Shown: positions 41,101 to 48,200 of the stretch, piece after piece
How positions within the stretch are numbered: position 1 is the first letter of the stretch
Layout: the number at the start of each line of letters is the position of its first letter
Assembly: GCF_037975245.1 (NCBI RefSeq)
Contig: NC_092569.1
Location: forward strand, 28,994,668 to 29,058,667
Length of the DNA stretch: 64,000 nt
Direction: 5' to 3'
Source: Apostichopus japonicus
Taxonomy: Eukaryota; Echinodermata; Holothuroidea; Aspidochirotida; Stichopodidae
The notes under the pieces: generated by a model
Database searches by the model: none
What the model was told of the DNA's origin: nothing
What the model saw: only the letters and a program-made list of their open reading frames with translations
Program-made: the position numbers and the translations under genes

Positions 41101-43298
41101 CCAAGGCAACAAAATGTGAGCACTGCGCGCGGAGCGCACTGATTTATTTTCCTTCCTGATAAAACAGATGAATAAAGTACAGCCGCCCCCCCCCCCCTCC
41201 TCCGCTGAGAGTGTCACACAAACTGACCTGTATGCAGTTTTTTGGACCAAGAAGGTTCGAATGATTGATTATATAGCTTCAAATTGTTATCAATAAATCT
41301 GCTCACTTAAATTTCGCACCGTACAGCATCTCTGGCGGGCCGGACGCAACCTTGCGGCGGGCCAGACTGTGGCCCGCGGGCCGTAGGTTGGACAACCCTG
41401 GTCTAGGGTTACAATATTTCCTTCCTTGAAAAGTGGGACACTAAGTCCCTCCATCCACATTGAAGGGATTGGATTTCAAGAGCACTACACTATAGTAGAG
41501 TTGCTTTTCCTGCCCAAGATTAAATATGACGTACACATGGTAAATTCTTAATATGCCAACTTTATATGCCAAATTCACACTTATGGTATCACCTTCTATT
41601 AGTGTGACAATTTTCAGGATTTTGAACTTGACATGTATTTGAGGAATGACGAACACATAGATTATGTTGTAAGTCAAGGCGTCAAGCTTATGTACAATAC
41701 ATTTTGATGAGTTGTCAACTGGGTACTGTACATCCCGTTTTGTTGTTCATGATGTTAAAGCCCAAATTTGTAAATTTACCCTATTTGCAAAATTGGATAA
41801 TTTATGCTGTTTTACAAGTTGGTCAGCAGCAAAGTCAATTATGATACAGACAAGAAGTTTGCCAGTATAATTTGTTAGCCAGCCCTCATTATCCAAGTTA
41901 TTTAGCCTGGTGTTGAAGTCACCTAGCATATGGAAGCAAGGTTGCCTGTTAGTTCTATGTTAAGACATGATTTTGTTTAGTTGATCCCAGACTAAAAAAT
42001 ATACATGTGCTCAATTTGAGCATCTGAGTCCCTATACCATGAGGGAGTCAACATAGTGCTTAACCCATTTATAAAAAACTCAGCCCGTACAGATTCGGAT
42101 CCTCCAGAAAGATCTGAAGGCTCTTGAATCCTGGGCTACACTTTGGGACATGAAATTCAATCCCTCTATATGCCTCATGATGATATAAAGCGTAGCGGGC
42201 AAAATCTGTCTTTTTTTATGCCATATACTGTATACAATCAAACATTGGGGTGCGTCACAGCGCAACCTTACAATATCTTGGTATCCTGTTTAGTGACAAT
42301 TTATCTTTCTCTACACATATTGATAGGATATGCTCTAGGACCAGCAGAACCCTTGGCTTCCAGAATAGGAATTTGTGCTCTTGCCCACCAGAATTGCGTG
42401 AATTGGCTATGTGTCATTCTACTTTTAAATATGCAGCATATGGCAATCCAGTGTCACTGAGACCTTAAAGACTTTGAAATGGGAACCCCTCATAGAAGGA
42501 AAACGGCCAGACTCATGCTTTTATATCAAATTATTAATATCCTAGTTGCAGTCCCAAACGAGACTAATCCCTTCTTGAAACCAGGGAGGCATGGCCGATA
42601 TACTAAAATTATACATAATCATCGTGCTTTTCAGTATAGTTTCTATCCTAGGATTAAAAGACTAGAATAAGCAATCATTGGATGTTAAGGAGAGCCCTAG
42701 TCTTGAGGTGATTCCCGAGAGCCGTTTTTAACGAGTACTTAACAGAAACAGAAGCCCTCTACAGTCAGACAACAAATTCATACAGCCCGCCCAGAAACAC
42801 TGAGCTAAAAACCACAGATTACAGCCCACCAACACAATAAATATAAACACCCCAGACAAAAGGCCAGAGAATCCCACAAATTATGGAAAGTAGCCGAACA
42901 GAAAAAGGAAAGAAAGGAATCAATAAAAACCTGTCCGACCAGCTTGATGCAACCTCTCTTTATTCTGTACACGTACATCATAGGCATAGGCTAGGAGATT
43001 TTTTGCTGGATTCTGAGGCCTTTTGAAATTTATTCTAATATTGAACTGTACCAATAGAAAACAGTTTTGTACTAGGCTATCTGTAGCTTAACGTTAGGCT
43101 AAATTTGGCTTACAGTTATTGTAAGCAGTACAATACAGTATTCTCGGAGTCGGAGCATTGCACCTACACTAAGTAACGTTAGGCCTAACTTATGCTCCCT
43201 CACAAATCCAAAATTGCAGCAACCCTAACCTGACTTACCAAAAGTACAATTGCGAATCCTCCCCATCCCACTACGGGAAGTAAAGAAGGAATTGCCAT
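23175..43298 (-). CDS. LMBRD1: LMBRD1, lysosomal cobalamin transport escort protein (16 exons, complete)
   Basis: Coding exons, 5' to 3': 43298-43239, 40851-40773, 39004-38907, 38242-38179, 37613-37519, 36697-36642, 35540-35452, 34996-34923, 34265-34140, 31943-31714, 30281-30179, 29537-29433, 27906-27760, 26040-25998, 24142-24042, 23288-23175. All junctions are GT-AG, the phases close, and the sum is 527 residues plus stop (human about 540, also 16 exons). Landmarks are the PVDIFVVSYMKDPDGEF loop (about 63-79), the IPFAIFFYEEEDED segment (about 115-128), the charged RRERNEEQRRRLERR linker (about 233-247), SMAGIRKIGIWF (about 378-390), MMYSLAPDYLSFGNQ (about 424-438), LNFWFFGACYYW (about 472-483) and an acidic DSSDLDDSDDE tail. 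In the known family this multi-pass LMBR1-type protein sits in the lysosomal membrane and works with ABCD4 to move vitamin B12 to the cytosol. Exon 7 has two possible donors 3 bp apart. Identification is firm. Confidence 0.95.
24612..24705. repeat. ~24-bp tandem repeat in LMBRD1 intron 15
   Basis: Four imperfect units of the form AACAAC.TTGAGGTCAGAGAA lie just upstream of exon 15 in the sense of transcription. Nothing suggests a function. Confidence 0.75.
25051..25860. repeat. ~110-bp tandem array in LMBRD1 intron 14
   Basis: About eight units of 104-112 bp, each containing GTGATTTATAT, several GGGTATTA(C/A)AGGGTA words, GGGGTATAAGGGCAGCCATC and TTGTAGTATGTTTAGTTTA. Within each unit the GGGTAT word is itself repeated, so the array has two levels. 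It lies between exons 14 and 15. Confidence 0.9.
26100..26200. repeat. AT-rich microsatellite cluster
   Basis: Short TATATA runs separated by non-repeat spacers, immediately upstream (minus-strand sense) of the 43-bp exon 14 of LMBRD1. Confidence 0.85.
26654..26692 (-). ncRNA. decayed hammerhead-like hairpin
   Basis: On the minus strand GCCT, a core-like TTGAACA, a perfect 5-bp hairpin (GATCC, loop TGCTA, GGATC), GAAA, a CGTC cleavage-like triplet and AGGC follow in hammerhead order. GCCT and AGGC would form stem I. The conserved CTGANGA box is changed at its first base and its G, so catalysis is unlikely. It is a probable fossil of a hammerhead-bearing retroelement in LMBRD1 intron 13. Confidence 0.35.
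26917..27516. mobile_element. TTAA-flanked MITE in LMBRD1 intron 13
   Basis: The ends AGCAGCATTTTGCGT (left) and ACGCAAAATGCTGCT (right) are perfect inverted repeats, each flanked by TTAA. TTAA duplication is the mark of piggyBac-type transposition. The 600-bp interior has no transposase. The right half (ATATTCATATTATGGGC through GTATGTCGTTATGG) recurs at 35895-36120. Confidence 0.75.
28929..29094. mobile_element. palindromic MITE with 33-bp perfect inverted ends
   Basis: GGGGTTAATCAACGGTC begins a 33-bp arm (28929-28961) that is repeated exactly in inverse at 29062-29094. Beyond it the pairing resumes with GATTAATGCAC. The whole 166 bp could fold into one hairpin with a roughly 65-bp loop. 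It lies in LMBRD1 intron 12. A fragment (CGTGCGTTACTCACAGGATTAA) lies 100 bp further on at 29199-29220. Confidence 0.8.
31309..31578. repeat. 21-bp minisatellite in LMBRD1 intron 10
   Basis: About 13 units of ACCAGTGACCTCTGGATTAC plus A. Two units have an extra C that shifts frame. Because 21 is a multiple of three the plus strand reads as a long open frame, which is an artefact. It lies about 140 bp downstream of the donor of exon 10. Confidence 0.95.
35767..35884. mobile_element. hAT-like MITE end fragment
   Basis: It carries TAGCCAGGAATTTGCCA, GGGCGAAACTGTAGATTCGG, CAAACTATCTAAGCGTAGCG and GTTGGCGCGAAGCGTAC, the inverse complement of the right part of the complete element at 51608-51900. 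The other end is missing. It is joined directly to part of the TTAA-type element that follows. Confidence 0.65.
35895..36120. mobile_element. 3' part of the TTAA-type MITE
   Basis: From CAATGACGTTCGTAG to GACGCAAAATGCTGCTT it parallels 27310-27517 at high identity. The left terminal repeat is absent, having been replaced by the hAT-like fragment at 35767-35884. It lies in LMBRD1 intron 6. Confidence 0.7.
36731..37222. repeat. 82-bp tandem array in LMBRD1 intron 5
   Basis: Six units at 82-bp spacing. Each contains TTCATATAAGTGTAAGACTAG, a CATATCAGTAAAGCTGACAG block and AATATCCCCAAAGAGAAAGC. The array starts about 30 bp from the acceptor of exon 6. Confidence 0.95.
38396..38516 (-). mobile_element. 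tRNA-derived SINE fragment in LMBRD1 intron 3
   Basis: On the minus strand GGCCCGGGTTCGAATCTCGG contains a good RNA polymerase III B box (GGTTCGAATC). It is followed by GGTGTCTGGAATTTTTT. No A box is recognisable upstream, so only the 3' part of a tRNA-like head and its tail remain. Confidence 0.6.
38588..38890. repeat. AT-rich simple repeats (ATAAT, ATATACAA)
   Basis: Successive tracts of TATAA repeats and of ATATACAAATAT-type units fill about 300 bp next to the donor of LMBRD1 exon 3. Frames of mixed Tyr/Ile/Asn are artefacts. Confidence 0.9.
39044..39420 (-). mobile_element. tRNA-derived SINE, full length
   Basis: On the minus strand it opens GGGGCATTGTGGTCAAGTGG, containing an A box (TGGTCAAGTGG). 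About 45 bases on comes GGTTCGAGCCC, a good B box. A body of about 290 bp follows (including CCTTGGGCAAGGCA and ACACTTTGGTGTGTAGGTG), then an A/T tail. GAATTA repeats at 39038-39043 and 39421-39426, a likely target duplication. It lies in LMBRD1 intron 2. A second copy is at 59541-59867. Confidence 0.85.
39785..39985. repeat. 39-bp minisatellite in LMBRD1 intron 2
   Basis: About five units of GGGCCCATTGATATAACCAC plus TGATCAAGGCTACAGTGTA. The plus strand reads as repeats of GPIDI..DQGYSV because 39 is a multiple of three. No start, splice or homologue supports a gene. Confidence 0.9.
41004..41400. mobile_element. hAT MITE with perfect 8-bp target duplication
   Basis: It opens CAGGGTTGTCCAACCTTTTG and closes with TAGGTTGGACAACCCTG, a 15-bp inverted repeat with one mismatch region inside. 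GTCTAGGG flanks it at 40996-41003 and again at 41401-41408. An 8-bp duplication and CAG...CTG ends are diagnostic of the hAT superfamily. The right end is GC-rich (GGCGGGCCGGACG, GGCCCGCGGGCCG). It is non-autonomous and lies in LMBRD1 intron 1. Confidence 0.9.
42085..42670 (+). pseudogene. LINE reverse transcriptase remnant (CR1/Jockey-like)
   Basis: Pieces in shifting frames follow the order of a non-LTR retrotransposon RT: LQKDLKALESWATLWDMKF, then LQYLGILFSDNLSFSTHID, RTLGFQNRNLCSCPPELREL, a break at a stop after SLRP, then RRKTARLMLLYQIINILVAV and YSFYPRIKRLE. These match the YLG...W..HI, LGFLRRNL and RR..RL.LLYKI segments of that family. The part between the SLRP stop and RRKTARL is deleted and frameshifts are present, so it is dead. 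It is antisense within LMBRD1 intron 1. Confidence 0.85.
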
Positions 43299-43465
43299 AT
43301 TTATGACCGTCTAAATGAAATGACTTTCAAGTGTGTGTAATTTGACGAGATTCAGACCTGTTTTGCGAAATTTTGATTGTAGGGTGCACGCAACTCTCGA
43401 AACCGCCTCATTTTGACCATGAGATTACCTAGTTAGAGTAGCCACAGTTTACCTACTCAATTCCA

Positions 43466-43507
43466 CTTCACGACCGCTTTCGTCCTTTTTGGACTCATCA
43501 GGCGAAG
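43466..43507 (-). ncRNA. minimal type-I hammerhead ribozyme
   Basis: On the minus strand the order is CTTCGC, CTGATGA, GTCC, AAAAA, GGAC, GAAA, GCGGTC, GTGAAG. CTTCGC pairs with GTGAAG (6 bp, one G-U) as stem I. GTCC/GGAC form a 4-bp stem II with an A5 loop. CTGATGA and GAAA are the invariant core boxes. GTC before GTGAAG is the classic cleavage triplet. Stem III is reduced to the A15.1-U16.1 pair around a 4-nt GCGG loop, as in the small-stem-III hammerheads known from Penelope-like and retrozyme elements of animals, which are thought to act as dimers. All core bases are intact. Activity is inferred. Confidence 0.8.
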
Positions 43508-43724
43508 GTGGGAATAGACCCCCCCCCTACCCCTTCCTTGCAGACGACAATAGTCCCTCCATTATTTAGGTTACAAAGAATGTATGTATGTATTTTAGGA
43601 ACTCGTGAAGCCATCATTGGTTTATCAAAGCCACAAGCTGACCGAAGTCAGTCTCTTAGATTCATATTTACCGTCCATGATTATGAATTGTCAACAACTC
43701 TGTAACTGGACGACATCCATTAAT

Positions 43725-43814
43725 CTTGGAGTGACTCAAACTCGGGACCTTATGATTGAAAGGCACCGGCGTTAACCCATCAACCGGCGTTAACCACTGA
43801 GCTAACACTCCAAG
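43725..43814 (-). mobile_element. decayed tRNA-like SINE head
   Basis: The minus strand starts CTTGGAGTGTTAGCTCAGTG and ends GAGTCACTCCAAG, so an acceptor-type stem closes. It has an A-box-like TTAGCTCAGTGG and a weak B box (GAGTTTGAGTC, C changed to T). A 17-bp segment (GTTAACGCCGG plus spacer) is duplicated in the D-arm region, so it is not a working tRNA. The hammerhead lies about 220 bp downstream on the same strand, which suggests one composite retroelement. Confidence 0.55.
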
Positions 43815-45006
43815 AATATTCCTAGTATATTTGGGGCATAGTCAAACCAAAAAGACGTTAACAAAATGGAATGAAACGATAACCGTCATCATAGCTAATG
43901 TGACAAAACCAAAGATTGTAACTATAAGTTTAAGCATTGCCTTACCTGTAGAAGACTTTTATGAATTCAATTGCTTAGTTTAGCAATGTGAAATCCCATC
44001 GACCAGCCCACCATGTATGTGGTCCAGCTTTGTTAAATATTTAAGTTCAGTTCGAACAAAAACATCCACCGACCTGAAACGTATAAACTGATGGTGCTGT
44101 ACAGTGTCTGATCAGAAGAATAACTAAGGCATTAGTGTAGCCTACCGAAGCTTTGGGTGTAAGCGGGCGAGTTACTAGCATGCGCCTATTACAAGCCCCA
44201 CAAATCATAAAAGAAATGTGGTCTCTTAGTCTAGTAACTTAGAACTTCGCACTAGCTAAACACTACCCATCACTTGATAGCTGACAAGTTTGACATTCAT
44301 GGCACCGTCAATTTTCTGTATGACCATGTAGATTTTTTGCTATGAAAGCCTAAGTTTTCCATCACTTTTAAACAGACCTCTTTACTCAGTAGCAAACAAT
44401 TTCCTACAACTGTTCCTGGGAGGCCTTAAGTGGTCTAAAATTGCATGATGCATCAACCCAATTTTTGCACCTTTCATTCATGCTTTTCAACATTCAAGCC
44501 ACAGACCCCAATTGATATAGACTCTAATAGGAGTATAATTCATGATGTATTTTTTAGAAAGTGAATGACAGGAATTTCTTAATTTCAGCGATGATCCACT
44601 GAAAAGTAGACGATTTATCCCTCTTTGGCAATTAAATTGGCAAGCTGTTATTTGAGCATTTGGTTTGGAGCAAGACATTACCCAAAATTGGTTGGATACA
44701 TATGTACCAAATTTTAATTAATATTTACCCCTCTTTTAGAGTTTGATGGTTAGGCAATTTACCAAGTGGAACATATTTCAATCTGGGTTTTTTTGTGTAT
44801 GTGTGTAAATTAAAAGTTTTAACATCATATTTGCTGATTAAATTCAGTTTGAACAATCATATTCGTTCGAATGGATAAAGTCAGGATAACCAGATGATGC
44901 ACAACATGACAGTTTAATATGCAACTAGAATTGATATGAACACAAAACGAGTAAACGAGGATCAAAGAAATCAAAGCGCAACATGGAAACACAAGTTGGT
45001 GTCAAT

Positions 45007-45012
45007 TTTATT
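45007..45012 (-). terminator. candidate poly(A) signal of MRPL15
   Basis: AATAAA on the minus strand about 285 bp after the MRPL15 stop codon. It is the nearest canonical hexamer. Confidence 0.45.
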
Positions 45013-45296
45013 CTCCAGGAAGTTGCAGAGGAGACAGCAGTAATTATGATGAAAAATGTTATTTCAAAAAATGGATCAATATCCAAGACAATGGTATTGC
45101 ATTACAACTGACCCCTCCCCCCCCCCAGCTCCTATCCCCGGGTATGTGCCTGACCTCGGATTCTCAGGAGAATCTACAGTTAAGTTTGTACTCGAAACTT
45201 TACATGCAGCATGAAAGCAATTCTCTTCCAGTTCTCCAACACTTCCATTTCTAGTCCATGGAGTTAATAGCAACTTTAAAACCAAATTACACATTT

Positions 45297-48200
45297 TCAC
45301 GCCCTGTAAAACTCTTGTAACTCTGCATCGACCGGTTTAAGCACAGCTCTGTCTGTCAAGTTGATGATCCAACCGGGTTGTAATCCAAAGAATATTTGGC
45401 GAGGGTCTTTTCTTAACCGGTGAAGGGCTCGCCGGGAGCCCTTCGTGAGATCCGGAAGTTCGTATCCAAACTTTTGGGCTAATAGTAATCTGTCTTCTTT
45501 GATTTGGTTCGGATCTGACAAGTAGCCTCTCTTAGAAGGATCTGTGTACATATCGACCAGATCCTTGGGGGGTAAAAGTCTTTTAGGAATAGGCTGGCCT
45601 CTCCTGAAGAACTGCAATGGGTGTGAGAGAATATCCAAGCTCTGTGGGTCATAGTATCCGAGACTTATCGTTCCCCCGCTCCGCTCTACGGCCGCGATGG
45701 ATAATTCAGATGTCCACTGTACTTCTAAATTGACAGGGGCAACAAACTTATCAGCACCCTGTGAATGAAGACAGTATTGCAATAATTAGCCTTATTTGAT
45801 ATATATGAATATTACCATCTTGGACACTTGCTTACGGTCATGATAGAACCTCAGAAATTCAAAAACGGTAGCAAATTTGCAAATTCGGTTTACGCTTTGC
45901 ACAGTTACTACTTCTCGCCAAAACAACGATTTCATATTTATGATGTTTTGACATGATGGTTGCAAGTGTGCACAAACGGCAACTTTCAGATTGATTTCCA
46001 TTTTGAGAAAAAGGAGTACGGTATGTGTGCAGACTATGTGTGCAGACCCTATGTTTTACCAATTTTCAATGTGTGTTAGTCGTCAATGTGATATCCCTCC
46101 TGCAGTTTAGTCACCATGTACACTACAGTATGTTTCTGTATTTGCAAGCAAAAAAATTTCATGATATGAAAGAGAGAGAGTAAAAATATCAAAACATTAA
46201 GACTAGAGCATCTCCAGAAATGATCGATAATATTTAACTGCTTGCCACTCTCTCTATTACTCCATTTGAAATGTTGCTAGAAATGGCAAAGGATCATCAA
46301 GATACTAAACTGAATTATCACAAATTCACTGAGCAACTTATCGGCCACTGAAATTTATGTACTGAAGTGAACTTTATGGTGAAAGTTTACAAGAATATTG
46401 AACTATTACTACTAGTTTAGTTGAACAAATCTAGATTTCAAATGAATATGTTTTGGATGTTACTTTCTTTCTACATATCATTTTGTCCATGAACCATGGT
46501 TGCATACAGTGCAGGCTTCCACTTAGTACTATGGTACACAGTACTTGAAGAGGAAACCATGGTTGCATACAGTGCAGGCTTCCACTTAGTACTATGGTAC
46601 ACAGTACTTGAAGAGGAAACCATGGTTGCATACAGTGCAGGCTTCCACTTAGTACTATGGTACACAGTACTTGAAGAGGAAACCATGGTTGCATACAGTG
46701 CAGGCTTCCACTTAGTACTATGGTACACAGTACTTGAAGAGGAAACCATGGTTGCATACAGTACAAACTTCCACTTAGTACTATGGTACACAGTACTTGA
46801 AGAGGAAACCATGGTTGCATACAGTGCAGGCTTCCACTTAGTACTATGGTACACAGTATTGAAGAGGAAACCATGGTTGCATACAGTGCAGGCTTCCACT
46901 TAGTACTATGGTACACAGTATTGAAGAGGAAACCATGGTTGCATACAGTGCAGGCTTCCACTTAGTACTATGGTACACAGTATTGAAGAGGAAACCATGG
47001 TTGCATACAGTGCAGGCTTCCACTTAGTACTATGGTACACAGTACTTGAAGAGGAAACCATGGTTGCATACAGTACAGGCTTCCACTTAGTACTATGGTA
47101 CACAGAACTTGAAAGGAAAACTTCTGTGAGACAACAGGTTTGGCTTACACTTTGGCAATACCACTTTACCTCATCTGTTAGGTGTATCCCATAAACTCTA
47201 TCGAATACATTGATTCGCACAGCCCCAGCATGTACAAAAGAGGTGACATCAATGGGCTCTTCTGGGTCGATTCGGCCCATGTCAATTAAATGTTGCAACT
47301 TCTCCAGGGAGACAGGTAAGTACTGTCTTCTTGTGCTGAGGATAGAGAAAAGCAAAGAGGGGTGTAACATCTAATAATAGAAACAGTACATACATAGCCA
47401 TGTACACAATTACAAAGTTACCTTGACATTGTAAATACTTTTTGGAAATACCAGACAATTTTGAACCAAAATGTACACTGCTAATTGTCATCAGGAACTA
47501 GAGTACTAGCGCTAACGGTGCTAAACCAAGCTTGAGGAGAGGAGTGTCCAGAGGGGGTATCATAACCAGGGCAGAAGTCTGGGGGCCAAGGAAAATGTGA
47601 TCATGAATATGCATTCTCATTTGCAAAATCGACTTACGGAAGAATTAACATATACTACTGTAAGGTAGGATTTTCGGGGACAGTCCCCAATTACAGTGTG
47701 CTGTCCTCGATGAACAAGTGTCCCCGAAAATGTCCCCGATTCGTCAAAATGTTCAGGAATTTCGAAAATATCCGACATAATTAGTAAAATAATTGCTAAA
47801 ACAAAACTTAGTCAAGTGTGCAGTCGCAGATTGGAACGGAACACAAATTTATGACACAAGCAACTCACAAGCTCTTAAGAACCATGTAAAGTAAGTGAAT
47901 TTCATCTAAGAAAAAGCTACATTTTTGAAAATAAAAGTGATTTAAAAAGTGCTTCTAAGTATCACCATTTTACATCTACTGTAAGCACCTTAGGCACTTG
48001 AAAATTTTGCAAAGAGGAAAGGGACACCCCTCCCCTTAAACCCCTACCCCATATCAGTCAAGCAATAAATGTCCCTGATTCCAGTCAGGAAAATATGGTC
48101 ACCTTATACTACAGAGTGCTGTACTTGTACCCGGGGGTCCCATCTGACTCTCTATGCTCCTGTGTGAATTTGACAGCCTTGAACTGATTATTATTGTAAT

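Larger units (their letters stand above)
43299..45296. other. spacer between LMBRD1 start and MRPL15 stop
   Basis: About 2 kb that must hold the LMBRD1 promoter and the MRPL15 3' UTR. It contains the hammerhead and tRNA-like elements annotated separately. No TATA box or other promoter element can be assigned with confidence. Confidence 0.6.

Noticed and set aside
43725-43814. A functional tRNA gene
   Set aside because: The internal duplication in the D-arm region, a mutated B box and a poor anticodon stem rule out a working tRNA. It was kept as a SINE head.
46431-46961. 176-codon and 142-codon minus frames and a 135-codon plus frame over the 63-bp array
   Set aside because: The repeat period is a multiple of three, so every frame without a stop in one unit stays open. 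The array lies in an intron of MRPL15.
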